Source: Caldisericota bacterium
GTDB taxonomy: Bacteria; Caldisericota; JANLFM01
Assembly (NCBI GenBank): GCA_024655965.1
Contig: JANLFL010000004.1
Location: 91,486 to 155,485 of the forward strand
Length of the DNA stretch: 64,000 bases
Reading direction: 5' to 3'
Shown in pieces: positions 46,315 through 55,059 of the stretch (position 1 is its first letter; each line of letters starts with the position of its first letter). The notes under the pieces are model-generated. The model was given only the letters and a program-made list of their open reading frames with translations, ran no database searches and was not told the origin of the DNA. The translations under genes and the position numbers were made by a program.

Positions 46315-46327
46315 CTATTTCCCTCCT

Positions 46328-46966
46328 TCATTTAGCGTAAACTTCCGAATATTCAAAATGTAGCTCCTTTTTTCCATCTTTCTGGGCCCGACTTATATAC
46401 AACTCAAGATAAGGAATATGCCTTTCATAATTATTCAAAGAGAAAAAACAATCCAACCCATCATTCAATTGTAAAACCACCCTTTCAGCCGATTCCACTT
46501 TAAAGGCTTCAATCGTTTTAATTAGTCTATCAGGAATGCGGGAAAAAAAGGTAGTAATCCCCCTTGTTACCTCCGGAAGTAGTGGCCAGGAAAAAAAGAA
46601 TCCTGTTATGGTTGGGGAAACCCGCTGGTTCTCCGCGAATTCACCGGATTCAAACAACTCCCAGGACTTCCCCTCCCAGGAAAAAACAAGGAGGACTTTG
46701 TACCGGGACCACCTGATCAAGAGGTCAAAAGGGAAAAACCGCTCGAGGATAACGTCCTTAACCCCGCGGTCAAAGTTCTTTAAACTCATCAAATCTGGCA
46801 ATTTTCCCGTGATGAACGATTGTCCAATCATCGTGTTCTTTAAAGGCACGGTGTCAAAATCTGCTCCGAGAACCTCAACACCGCCAACCGGAATGGAGAC
46901 TTTTAAAAAAACCCAGGCTGTCCCCAAAGCCAAAAAAAGAATTAGAAAAAGTGCCACGATTTTCAT
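46328..46966 (-). CDS. Divergent FtsQ/DivIB-like division protein
   Basis: 212-residue protein in the standard ftsQ slot between murB and ftsZ. One N-terminal membrane helix (IVALFLILFLALGTAWVF) is followed by VPVGGVEVLGADF-like POTRA sequence (here SIPVGGVEVLGADF), a beta region (VLLVFSWEGKSWELFESGEF, comparable to the FtsQ 'A/R-x-x-P-x-A' segment) and the C-terminal VVLQLNDGLDCFFSLNNY...YLELYIS, like the dg-v-lG pattern of FtsQ. Similarity is weak and the call rests partly on position. ATG overlaps the murB stop (ATGA). Confidence 0.65.
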   Translation of the reverse strand: MKIVALFLILFLALGTAWVFLKVSIPVGGVEVLGADFDTVPLKNTMIGQSFITGKLPDLMSLKNFDRGVKDVILERFFPFDLLIRWSRYKVLLVFSWEGKSWELFESGEFAENQRVSPTITGFFFSWPLLPEVTRGITTFFSRIPDRLIKTIEAFKVESAERVVLQLNDGLDCFFSLNNYERHIPYLELYISRAQKDGKKELHFEYSEVYAK

Positions 46967-47916
46967 CCTTTATAGGGCCTCAAAAATTCCTCAAGTTCCT
47001 CCGGCCAATTGCCGATGATCTTGAGTTCCGGTTCAAGGGAAATTCCGAATTTTTCCTCCACTTCTTTCCTCACCCGTGCCATTAAGGTTCCTACATCGAT
47101 GGCTCTGGCGTGATTGAAGTTGACTATGAAATTAGCATGAACGGGAGAAACCATCGCCCCTCCCTGAGTCCAGCCCTTGCACCCCGCGTCCTCGATCAAT
47201 TTTCCCGCAAAAGCGTTATCCGGATTCCGAAACACGCTCCCGGCAGAGGGATAATTCAAGGGTTGAACCTTCCTCCTTCGCTGGAGAAGGTCCTCGATCC
47301 GGAGGAAGATTTTGTCGGGATCCTCCCTTTGAAGAAGAAGCTCAACCTCGAGAACCACCCACTTCCCGGAATCAAGGATGCTCTTACGGTACTGGAACTG
47401 GAGGTCGTCGTTTCTCATCTCCACAAATTCCAGGCTTTTGCAATCCAGGGCCCAAACTTTTTGGACGTGTTGACCCATGTGAAGGGTACTCGATCCTGCG
47501 TTCATCACCACAGCACCCGCAACAGTACCGGGAATGCCAACCGCAAAGGGCCAGCCGAATAATCCCTGTTTTCCTGCCTGATTTATTAAATGACAGAGGT
47601 CTGTTCCCGCGCCGGCGATCACCTTTTCCCCGGAGAATTGAAACCCGTTGAACACCCCGGAAATCTTAATCACCATCCCCTCAAAGCCCTCATCTGAGAC
47701 CAGTAGATTTGTCCCGTTGCCTATTATGTAATAGGGGATCCCTTCTTCATGGCTAAAAATCAAAGCCTTCTTCAAATCCTCAACATCCTGGGGGAGGCAA
47801 AAAATCCGAGCTGGTCCTCCAATTTTATAAGAGGTATGTCTGGACATGGGCTCCCGATAAAAAACGGGCCCTTTGAAGCCGGTTTTTTCCAAAACCTTCT
47901 CACGCATCAATTTCAT
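46963..47916 (-). CDS. murB: UDP-N-acetylenolpyruvoylglucosamine reductase
   Basis: FAD-dependent reductase completing UDP-MurNAc. Type II (short) MurB: MSRHTSYKIGGPARIF, GNGTNLLVSDEGFEGMVIKI (FAD), GWPFAVGIPGTVAGAVVMNAG, YRKSIL (catalytic region), PSAGSVFRNP (catalytic Ser) and the closing Glu in LEPELKIIG. The frame is open to 47958; the ATG at 47916 has GGAGAG eight bases upstream and is preferred to the one at 47907. It overlaps murC by 17 bp. Confidence 0.95.
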   Translation of the reverse strand: MKLMREKVLEKTGFKGPVFYREPMSRHTSYKIGGPARIFCLPQDVEDLKKALIFSHEEGIPYYIIGNGTNLLVSDEGFEGMVIKISGVFNGFQFSGEKVIAGAGTDLCHLINQAGKQGLFGWPFAVGIPGTVAGAVVMNAGSSTLHMGQHVQKVWALDCKSLEFVEMRNDDLQFQYRKSILDSGKWVVLEVELLLQREDPDKIFLRIEDLLQRRRKVQPLNYPSAGSVFRNPDNAFAGKLIEDAGCKGWTQGGAMVSPVHANFIVNFNHARAIDVGTLMARVRKEVEEKFGISLEPELKIIGNWPEELEEFLRPYKG

Positions 47917-49249
47917 CGATTGATCTCTCCGATAGTCTATCAATATCTCCGGGTCCAATAAACACCAAAAGGTCGCCGGGCTGCAAAACCATTTTCAATT
48001 CCTCAAAAACCCTATCTTTTTGAACAAATCGCACAAATTTCTCGGGAAAGGAAGCCATGATTTCGCCTCTAAGTTCTTCACCGGTTAGCCCGAAAGTAAT
48101 TTGTTCTCCCGCTGAAAAGATGGGAAGGATGAAAACAATATCCGCGAGCCGGAAAGCTTCACCGTAAGATCCCCTGAGGGCCTTAATTCGGGAATAGCGG
48201 TGGGGCTGGAAAACGCATACGATCCTTCGATTAAGAGGCTTTAAAGCTTCAAAAGTCTTCTTGATTTCATTGGGGTGGTGGGCATAATCGTCGAAAATCA
48301 AAATGCCCCCCTTTTCCCCTAATTTTTCCAGCCTTCTTTTTATCCCCCGAAACCTTGCCAAAATTTGGATCGAGTTTTCCACTGGAATTCCTTCCATAAA
48401 GGAAATGGCAATTGCCCCAAGGGCGTTCAAAAGGTTAAATTTCCCCAAAAGGGGGATAAAAAGTTCAAACCTCTTTCCCCTGAAAGTGAAACTCCCCCCT
48501 ACCCCATCCATTCGCGGTTCAATTTCCCTTAAACAGAAATCCGCCCCTTCCTCCTCTCCAAAGGTCAAAAGGGGTCTATCTTGAACGCCAAGCAATTTTT
48601 GAGATTCAAAAGAAAGCACCAGGTTTCCCGAAACAGAGGAACAGAATTTCCAGAAACCACTCTTCAAACCGGGAAAGCTTCCCCAGAAATTCAGATGGTC
48701 CTCGCTTAAATTGGTGATCACCGCCCCATGGGGTCTGATTTTCAAGAAGGATCCGTCGCTCTCATCAGTTTCGAGGATAAAATATTCTCCCTCCCCGCGA
48801 AACGCTCTTTTTTGATAATTGACAATTTCCGCGCCATTGTAAAATGTGGGAGAAAATCCAAATTCCCGAAAAATAAAACCGATCATTCCCGTGGTCGTTC
48901 CTTTTCCGTGAGTTCCTGCCACAGCGATTGTTTTTTTGCCCTTTTGAAGTTCCATCAAAGCATCCATCCGGTGAAAGATAGGGATTCCCCTTCTCAAGGC
49001 GGCCAGAAGCTCAGGGTTTGAGTCCGGGATGGCCGAAGAAATTACCACCCCTTCCGCATCTTTGAGGTGATCAGGATGGTGGGTGGGGAAAGCAATTACT
49101 GAAGCCTGTTCAAGTTTCAATTTCAGGTGGTCCTCCAGGTAGTGATCGGAACCAGAAACTTGAAAACCAAAATCCTTGAGCAAGAAGGCCAGGGAAGACA
49201 TCCCCGTTCCCCCTATCCCGATTAAATGTAACCTCTTTGGAAGGCTCAT
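47900..49249 (-). CDS. murC: UDP-N-acetylmuramate--L-alanine ligase with atypical P-loop
   Basis: Adds L-Ala to UDP-MurNAc. The N-terminal Rossmann motif LHLIGIGGTGMSSLA is standard, as are ILETDESDGSFL and FDDYAHHPNEI. Two motifs differ from usual MurC: the P-loop reads GTHGKGTTTG (112-121) where GTHGKTTTT is expected, resembling FolC, and the central DHxD reads DHLN (184-187). The gene is the only murC-like one in a complete dcw cluster, so I keep the call. ATG at 49249 overlaps the murG stop (ATGA); an upstream in-frame extension is ignored. 449 residues. Confidence 0.92.
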   Translation of the reverse strand: MSLPKRLHLIGIGGTGMSSLAFLLKDFGFQVSGSDHYLEDHLKLKLEQASVIAFPTHHPDHLKDAEGVVISSAIPDSNPELLAALRRGIPIFHRMDALMELQKGKKTIAVAGTHGKGTTTGMIGFIFREFGFSPTFYNGAEIVNYQKRAFRGEGEYFILETDESDGSFLKIRPHGAVITNLSEDHLNFWGSFPGLKSGFWKFCSSVSGNLVLSFESQKLLGVQDRPLLTFGEEEGADFCLREIEPRMDGVGGSFTFRGKRFELFIPLLGKFNLLNALGAIAISFMEGIPVENSIQILARFRGIKRRLEKLGEKGGILIFDDYAHHPNEIKKTFEALKPLNRRIVCVFQPHRYSRIKALRGSYGEAFRLADIVFILPIFSAGEQITFGLTGEELRGEIMASFPEKFVRFVQKDRVFEELKMVLQPGDLLVFIGPGDIDRLSERSIDEIDA

Positions 49250-50325
49250 TTTTGGAACCTCTCCCATAAAACTGAACATATCTTTGAAGTCGCATCACGC
49301 CCGGGGATCTTCAAGGCACATTCCCTCATAATCTTCAGTTTTTCCTGGTCCTCAAAAAGAGCCCTGACAGTTAGCAACAGGTTTTCAATCTCACTTTCGG
49401 GGACAACAACGCTTGCCCCCGCTTCTTCAAGGAAACGGGCATTGGCCATCTGGTGGTCATCCGCGGCATATGGAAAAGGAATCAGGATTGATGGAACTCC
49501 GCAGGAGACCGCCTCCCAAAGGAGACCCGCCCCAGCCCTCCCGATGTATAAATCGCTTCCGGAAATCCACAAGGGCATCTGGGGTTCGAAGGGTTTTAGA
49601 AATAGCCTTTCAGAAGTTGGCTTTAACTGCTCCCTTATAGCCTCATGGTCTCCGCGACCAGTAACCCAGAGGACAAAGCATTGGGGCTTTGAAAGGAGAA
49701 AGGGAACAAGTTTTTGAAATTCCCGATTGAGGGACCTGGCTCCTTTGCTCCCGCCGGCAAGGATGACGAGAAAAGCCTCTTGGGGGAGATTCAGGATCCG
49801 CCTCGCTTCCTCCCGGGGAAGAAGGAGGTCTTCCCTGATCGGGTTCCCCACTACCAAAAATTTCCCCTTCAAGAACTTCTCCGAGCCGGGAAAGGTCAGA
49901 AAAGTGGTGTCCGCGGAACGGGAGAAGAACCTGGTGAGTTTTCCGGGGATCATGTTCTGCTCGAGAAGGAAATAGGGAGTCTTGGAAATCCTGGAAGCCA
50001 AAATGGCTGGGAGGCTAACGAAACCACCCCCTCCCACCACGGCGTCGGGTCGAAAGGAAAGGAAAAGAAAAAGGGCCTGGATGGATCCCAGAAAGGCAAG
50101 GAAAAGGGAAAAAACAATCCCCAGAAGATCCCTCCGATTGCTTTGAGGGATTAGCTTGGCGAACCGCAATCCAATTTTCTTTGCCTCTTGTTCTTCAAGG
50201 GAATCCCCCTGGCCCAAAAAAAGGATATCCCCGGGGGGTAATCCTTTCTTTAAAAGGTGTAAAGCGAGGGAAATCAGAGGGAATACATGCCCGCCGGTCC
50301 CTCCACCGGAAAGGATTAACCTCAT
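49246..50325 (-). CDS. murG: UDP-GlcNAc--lipid I N-acetylglucosaminyltransferase
   Basis: Makes lipid II at the inner membrane face. The N-terminal G-loop MRLILSGGGTGGHVFPLISLA, YFLLEQNMIPGKLTRF, VVGNPIREDLL, the second G-loop LAGGSKGARSLN and the UDP-GlcNAc site GRAGAGLLWEAVSCGVPSILIPFPYAADDHQ are complete. 359 residues. The ATG at 50325 overlaps the ftsW stop (ATGA). Confidence 0.97.
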   Translation of the reverse strand: MRLILSGGGTGGHVFPLISLALHLLKKGLPPGDILFLGQGDSLEEQEAKKIGLRFAKLIPQSNRRDLLGIVFSLFLAFLGSIQALFLFLSFRPDAVVGGGGFVSLPAILASRISKTPYFLLEQNMIPGKLTRFFSRSADTTFLTFPGSEKFLKGKFLVVGNPIREDLLLPREEARRILNLPQEAFLVILAGGSKGARSLNREFQKLVPFLLSKPQCFVLWVTGRGDHEAIREQLKPTSERLFLKPFEPQMPLWISGSDLYIGRAGAGLLWEAVSCGVPSILIPFPYAADDHQMANARFLEEAGASVVVPESEIENLLLTVRALFEDQEKLKIMRECALKIPGRDATSKICSVLWERFQK

Positions 50326-51410
50326 TTCCAGGTTTCCTCTTCTCTGGCAATTCGGGCAAGAATTCCACAACAAGCCATGGAAACGAGCAGGGATGTTCCC
50401 CCGTAGCTTAAAAAGGGAAGGGTGATCCCCGTCACCGGTAAGGCTCCACTGGCAACCCCGATGTGAAGGAGAGCTTGAATCCCAAATAAACTCGAGATCC
50501 CCACGGCCAGAAGGGAGTTAAATGGTTGCCGGCTCCGAAGTCCAACCTGCAAACCTGAAAGGACAAGTGAAAAGAAAAGGCCCAGAAAGATCGCTACTCC
50601 GAGAAACCCAATCTCCTCCGCCAGGATGGAGAAGATGAAATCATTATATGCCTGGGGAAGCCATTGAAATTTCTGGACGGAAAGCCCCAGCCCTCTTCCC
50701 AGAAATCCACCGGCTTTGACCCCAATTAGCGATTGAATCTGGTTATACCCGGTTCCCAGGGGATCGGAACCGGGATTTAAGAAGGAGAGAACCCTAGACC
50801 TGGCATAGGGGATCGTCCATATGAGGACCCCGAAACCCCCCGTAACGAGGGGGGCACCGATGGCAATCTGCTTTAAGGGCATCCCCCCAGCGAATAGGAG
50901 GATAAAAAGCACCCCCAGAAGAGTAACTGCGGAACCCAGGTCGGGCTCTATGGCAATTAGCCCAACGGGTATCAACCCCAAAAAGAAGGCGATTGTCCAC
51001 TTTTTCCAGTCATTATGAGAAAGACCGGAGGTAGAAAAAAAAGTGGCGAGAAAAACAATTGCCCCGATTTTCAGAATTTCCGAAGGTTGAAATTGAAAAC
51101 CACCTATGTACACCCATCTGGTCGAACCTCCTGATGAAATGGCGAAGGGGCTTATAAGGAGGGCCATCAGGGCAATTGAGCAACCGAAAATCCAGAATCC
51201 GTACCGTTTTAGGAATTTTAGGGGAAAAGAATAAAAAAGAAGGAAGGCAATCAAACCCAGAAAAAAGGATATTGCCTGTCTTTTTAGCATGTAAAAAGAA
51301 TCGTTGAACTCCTTAAGGGAAATCCAGGAAGTGGCGCTCCCGACGATTAAAAGCCCGAAAAGGGAGAGACAAAGCATGAGGATAATTATCGTCTGGGGTC
51401 TTACCCGCAC
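50322..51410 (-). CDS. ftsW: Peptidoglycan glycosyltransferase FtsW (SEDS family)
   Basis: Polytopic SEDS protein polymerising septal glycan with a class B PBP. About ten helices; conserved FQPSEILKIGAIVFLA, IEPDLGSAVTLLGV (catalytic Asp region), GAGGFLG-like KAGGFLGRGLG and LPFLSYGGTSLLVSM. 362 residues. GTG start with GAGGAGGAG, overlapping the murD end by 10 bp. Position between murD and murG is the classic ftsW slot. Confidence 0.96.
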   Translation of the reverse strand: MRVRPQTIIILMLCLSLFGLLIVGSATSWISLKEFNDSFYMLKRQAISFFLGLIAFLLFYSFPLKFLKRYGFWIFGCSIALMALLISPFAISSGGSTRWVYIGGFQFQPSEILKIGAIVFLATFFSTSGLSHNDWKKWTIAFFLGLIPVGLIAIEPDLGSAVTLLGVLFILLFAGGMPLKQIAIGAPLVTGGFGVLIWTIPYARSRVLSFLNPGSDPLGTGYNQIQSLIGVKAGGFLGRGLGLSVQKFQWLPQAYNDFIFSILAEEIGFLGVAIFLGLFFSLVLSGLQVGLRSRQPFNSLLAVGISSLFGIQALLHIGVASGALPVTGITLPFLSYGGTSLLVSMACCGILARIAREEETWK

Positions 51411-52756
51411 TTCTCCTCCTCGAGTACCATCTCCCGAAATACCTCTCCCCTGTGCTCGAAATCCTTGAACATGTCAAAACTGGCACAAGCAGGGGAAAAA
51501 AGGACTACATCTCCAGGTTCTGCAAGGGACCTGGCTCTTTTTATCACTTTCTGAAGGTCGTTTTCTTCCACAGTAAAAGAAAAAAAACCATGTTTCCGAC
51601 AGGTCTCAGCAATCCTTTCCTTGGTCGCTCCAAAAAGAACCAGGTGTTTGACTTTACATTTGAATCCCAAAATCAGGGGGGAAAAATCTGATTGCTTCTC
51701 GCTTCCTCCGGCGATTAATATTACCGGGCGATCGATGGCCGAAAGGGCTCTCAAAGTGGAAAGGGGGTTTGTGCCTGAAGAGTCATTGAGGTACAGGACT
51801 CCATCAATCTGGCAAACCTCCTCTAACCGGTGAGGGACGCCGGGAAAAGTTTTCAGGGAGCGGGATATCCGTTCTGGGGGAATTCCCAAGATCATCCCAC
51901 AAGCCGCAGCTGCCAGGGCATTTTCAGGGTTGGCCCTAAGGACTAAAGGAAGGCTGGAAACCTGGCAAACCGGAACCTCCTCCTGATCTTTCAAAAGGAC
52001 CTTATCCTCCTGGAGAAAAGATCCAAATGAGGGCAAGATACGGGAGGAAAAGAAAATGGATTGAGCCCGGGATGGGGTCTCGCTTGACCACTGGTCATCG
52101 AGGTTTCTCACAACCCAATCCTCTTCCATCTGGTTCATCGTGATTCGAGATTTTGCCCTGCGGTAATTTTCCAGTGTGCCGTAGCGGTCGAGGTGATCTT
52201 CGGAGAAATTCAAAAGTATGGCTATCCAGGGGCGAAAACGGTGAATGTATTCCAGCTGGTTGGAAGAAATTTCTGAAACAATCAGGGAACTTGGGGAAGC
52301 CTCAAGGGAGATCTTCACTAGAGGGACCCCAATATTCCCTCCCAGAAAAACTCTTTTTCCGGTTTCTTTTGCCAGGTGGGCAACAAGTGAGGAGGTTGTG
52401 GTCTTGCCGTTTGTTCCCGTTACAGCGATGATCGGAGCTTGAGCAATTCGATAGGCGAGTTCGATTTCGCTCCAAATCTCAATTTTCCTTTTTCGAGCTT
52501 CCAGGAGTACTGGAGCATCGGGCTTAATCCCCGGGCAGACGATCAAAACATCCTTTTTGAAAACTTCCTCCGAATGCCCTCCAAGCTCAAAAGGGATACC
52601 CCATTCCTCTAAAAGCCTGGCTTCTTCGGAGTAAATGTCGATGGAACCTACCTCGCTCAAAAACACATCCTCACCCAGGGCTTTAAGAACTTTTGCTGCC
52701 TCCAGCCCTGATTTGCCACGCTTTCCAATCCCAATAACACCGAAGCTTTCCTTCAT
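51401..52756 (-). CDS. murD: UDP-N-acetylmuramoylalanine--D-glutamate ligase
   Basis: Adds D-Glu in peptidoglycan precursor synthesis. N-terminal FGVIGIGKRGKSGLEAAKVL, central ATP site VTGTNGKTTTSSLVAHL, FSEDHLDRYGTL with the intact DHLD (contrast murC), and LNDSSGTNPLSTLRAL. 451 residues, full length. ATG three bases after mraY. Motifs are typical throughout. Confidence 0.97.
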   Translation of the reverse strand: MKESFGVIGIGKRGKSGLEAAKVLKALGEDVFLSEVGSIDIYSEEARLLEEWGIPFELGGHSEEVFKKDVLIVCPGIKPDAPVLLEARKRKIEIWSEIELAYRIAQAPIIAVTGTNGKTTTSSLVAHLAKETGKRVFLGGNIGVPLVKISLEASPSSLIVSEISSNQLEYIHRFRPWIAILLNFSEDHLDRYGTLENYRRAKSRITMNQMEEDWVVRNLDDQWSSETPSRAQSIFFSSRILPSFGSFLQEDKVLLKDQEEVPVCQVSSLPLVLRANPENALAAAACGMILGIPPERISRSLKTFPGVPHRLEEVCQIDGVLYLNDSSGTNPLSTLRALSAIDRPVILIAGGSEKQSDFSPLILGFKCKVKHLVLFGATKERIAETCRKHGFFSFTVEENDLQKVIKRARSLAEPGDVVLFSPACASFDMFKDFEHRGEVFREMVLEEEKCG

Positions 52757-52759
52757 CTT

Positions 52760-53695
52760 TTAAACCCAGATAAAGAGGAAGGCTAAACCAATAAATAGGA
52801 GATTCAAAAGGGCGAAGCGGACCACAATTTGGGTCTCCGACCATCCTGAAAGCTGGAAGTGGTGGTGAAGAGGGGCTCTCTTGAAAAACCTCTTGCCCCC
52901 GGTCCTGCGGAAATACCCAATCTGGACAATTACAGACATAGTCTCCAAGACGAATACCATCGCAATAAAGGGGAGGAACAAAGGAATGTGGAGGATCAAA
53001 CTCAACCCCGCCATAGCTCCTCCAAGGGCCAAGGAGCCAGTATCCCCCATGATTATTCTTGCGGGATGAGTGTTAAACCAGAGGAAGGCCGCAAGGACCC
53101 CCATCAAGCTGTACATAAAAGGGAAAAGGTTAACCTGCCCCTGGAGATAACCAACAACAAGTAAAGCGGCCATTACTGTCAGGAAAACAGTTGTCGCCAA
53201 TCCGTCCGCCCCATCAGTGAGGTTAACCGCGTTTTCGGAGGAGACAACCACTAAGACAGCAAGGGGAATGTACCACCAACCGATATTCAGAGGGGGAATA
53301 TAGGGAATCCAGATAACCGAATATTTCATGGTAAGAAAACCAAAAATAAGCCCTAAGATGATCTGGAAAATAAGCTTGTAGCGCCCTCGCAATCCAAGGG
53401 AGGTTTTTCTTATGGAGGAGAGCAAGTCGTCGGCCATACCAAGGATCCCTGAACCCAAAAAAAGGATCAAAAGGGCCCAGACCTCCAGGGGGGGGTTGAA
53501 GAAAACTGAGGCAATGAAGGGAATTATGAGGAAAAGAATTCCTCCCGCTTTAGGGGTACCGGTCTTATGAATGTGCTCGGTCACCACCTCCCGGACGAAC
53601 ACCACAATTCCAGATTTCTTTAAAAAATTTATTAAAAAAGGAAGAAACAACAGGCCAAATAAAAAAGAGACGAGCATAATCCTTAACCAGGTCAT
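52760..53695 (-). CDS. mraY: Phospho-N-acetylmuramoyl-pentapeptide transferase
   Basis: Integral membrane enzyme forming lipid I on undecaprenyl phosphate. About ten helices. HKTGTPKAGGILFL, the catalytic Asp pair region ADDLLSS, NAVNLTDGADGLAT and APLHHHFQLSGWSE are the family motifs. 311 residues, within the short range. ATG overlaps the murF stop (ATGA). Confidence 0.97.
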   Translation of the reverse strand: MTWLRIMLVSFLFGLLFLPFLINFLKKSGIVVFVREVVTEHIHKTGTPKAGGILFLIIPFIASVFFNPPLEVWALLILFLGSGILGMADDLLSSIRKTSLGLRGRYKLIFQIILGLIFGFLTMKYSVIWIPYIPPLNIGWWYIPLAVLVVVSSENAVNLTDGADGLATTVFLTVMAALLVVGYLQGQVNLFPFMYSLMGVLAAFLWFNTHPARIIMGDTGSLALGGAMAGLSLILHIPLFLPFIAMVFVLETMSVIVQIGYFRRTGGKRFFKRAPLHHHFQLSGWSETQIVVRFALLNLLFIGLAFLFIWV

Positions 53696-55059
53696 CTAAT
53701 CCTCTCCAATTCTTCCACGACTTTTTCCAGGTGCATTCCCCTGGAACCCTTAACAAGCACCCAGTCACCTTTTTGTAATTTTTCCCTCAAAAAATCTTTC
53801 AACTCTTCAAGGGAGGAAAAATGGAACAGTTTACCCGGAGGGAATCCTCTCTTTTGCGCTCCCCTTTTAATTTCAAGGGAATTCTCTCCAAATAGAAGAA
53901 CCAGGTCCAAATTTGAAGGGAGGGAAAGCCCTACCTTTCGATGCCAGAATTTGGCCTTTTTCCCCAACTCCAGCATGTCTCCCAGGACAACGATTTTCCT
54001 TCCCTTTGCCCGGGAAATAAAGTTTTCCAAACTGGCGGAAAGCGATGTGGGATTTGAATTGTAAGAATCATCCACCACAAAAATTCCGCTTTGAAGGACT
54101 TTAAAAGTTCCCCTACCATTAACCAATCTCAAGCTTGCGCAGGCTTGGGAAATTTCCTCGGGGTTGACTCCCAGAAGATATGCGATGGAAAAGGCGGCAA
54201 GGAAATCCTGGAGGAATGATTTTCCTCTGAAAGGAAGGTTAAATGTAAATTCTTCTTCCCCAGCCTCCACTTGGAAAAGGGTTTGCTCTTCATCCTCGTT
54301 TAAAATTCTCCCGTTGAAATCCCCTTTTCCCTGAAGGGAAAAATAGGCGGCCCGGCAACTCCTGGGAGGGATTGCTCTGGATAAGTAGGGGTTATCCCGA
54401 TTTAAGATGGCAATTCCTCCAGATGGAAGGCTCTCCACAAGGCGCCATTTTTCCTTCAAGATGTTCTCCTCGCTCCCTAGAAATTCCAGGTGAGCGGGGC
54501 CAATCTGGGTGATTACTCCCACCTGAGGTTTTGCAAGTTGTGAAAGAAAAGCAATATCACCTGGCTTTTGCAGTCCCATTTCAAGGACCAGGAACTGGTG
54601 CTTCTCCCTTAACCTCAGGAGGGTTAGGGGGACTCCAAATTCGGTATTCAGGTTTCCCTCGCTTTTTAAAACGAAAAAGGAACGGGAAAGAATCGTGGCG
54701 ATCATCTCTTTAGTGGTGGTTTTTCCCACTGTTCCCGTCACGGCGACCACGATTGGGTGAAATTGCTCCCTCCAGAAGGAAGAAAGCTGGAATAAGGACT
54801 TCGGGGTTGATTTAACCTGGATCAAATTCCATTCCCTGGGAAAAGAAGGAGGCAAATTCTCAACCAGGGCAGCTAAAGCCCCTCTCTTGAAGGCATCATC
54901 CAAGAATAAGTGGCCATCGGTCCTTTCCCCCTTAAAACAAATGAAAAGGTCGCCCTTTTCCGCTTTTCTTGAGTCAATGACCACATTGGAAATTGTCCCT
55001 TTCCCGGGCCCGTACAATTTCCCTCCGACAATTTCTGCGATCCTCTCAATGGAAATCAT
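53692..55059 (-). CDS. murF: UDP-MurNAc-tripeptide--D-alanyl-D-alanine ligase
   Basis: Adds D-Ala-D-Ala to complete the pentapeptide. FICFKGERTDGHLF in the N-terminal domain, P-loop VTGTVGKTTTKEMIATIL, LEMGLQKPGDIAFL, IGPAHLEFLGS and VVDDSYNSNPTSL. 455 residues. ATG overlaps the murE stop (ATGA). Typical in all motifs. Confidence 0.97.
   Translation of the reverse strand: MISIERIAEIVGGKLYGPGKGTISNVVIDSRKAEKGDLFICFKGERTDGHLFLDDAFKRGALAALVENLPPSFPREWNLIQVKSTPKSLFQLSSFWREQFHPIVVAVTGTVGKTTTKEMIATILSRSFFVLKSEGNLNTEFGVPLTLLRLREKHQFLVLEMGLQKPGDIAFLSQLAKPQVGVITQIGPAHLEFLGSEENILKEKWRLVESLPSGGIAILNRDNPYLSRAIPPRSCRAAYFSLQGKGDFNGRILNEDEEQTLFQVEAGEEEFTFNLPFRGKSFLQDFLAAFSIAYLLGVNPEEISQACASLRLVNGRGTFKVLQSGIFVVDDSYNSNPTSLSASLENFISRAKGRKIVVLGDMLELGKKAKFWHRKVGLSLPSNLDLVLLFGENSLEIKRGAQKRGFPPGKLFHFSSLEELKDFLREKLQKGDWVLVKGSRGMHLEKVVEELERIR

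Noticed and set aside
45107..46363. Two long plus-strand frames opposite ftsZ
   Set aside because: FtsZ motifs are intact on the minus strand and the antisense translations are low-complexity.
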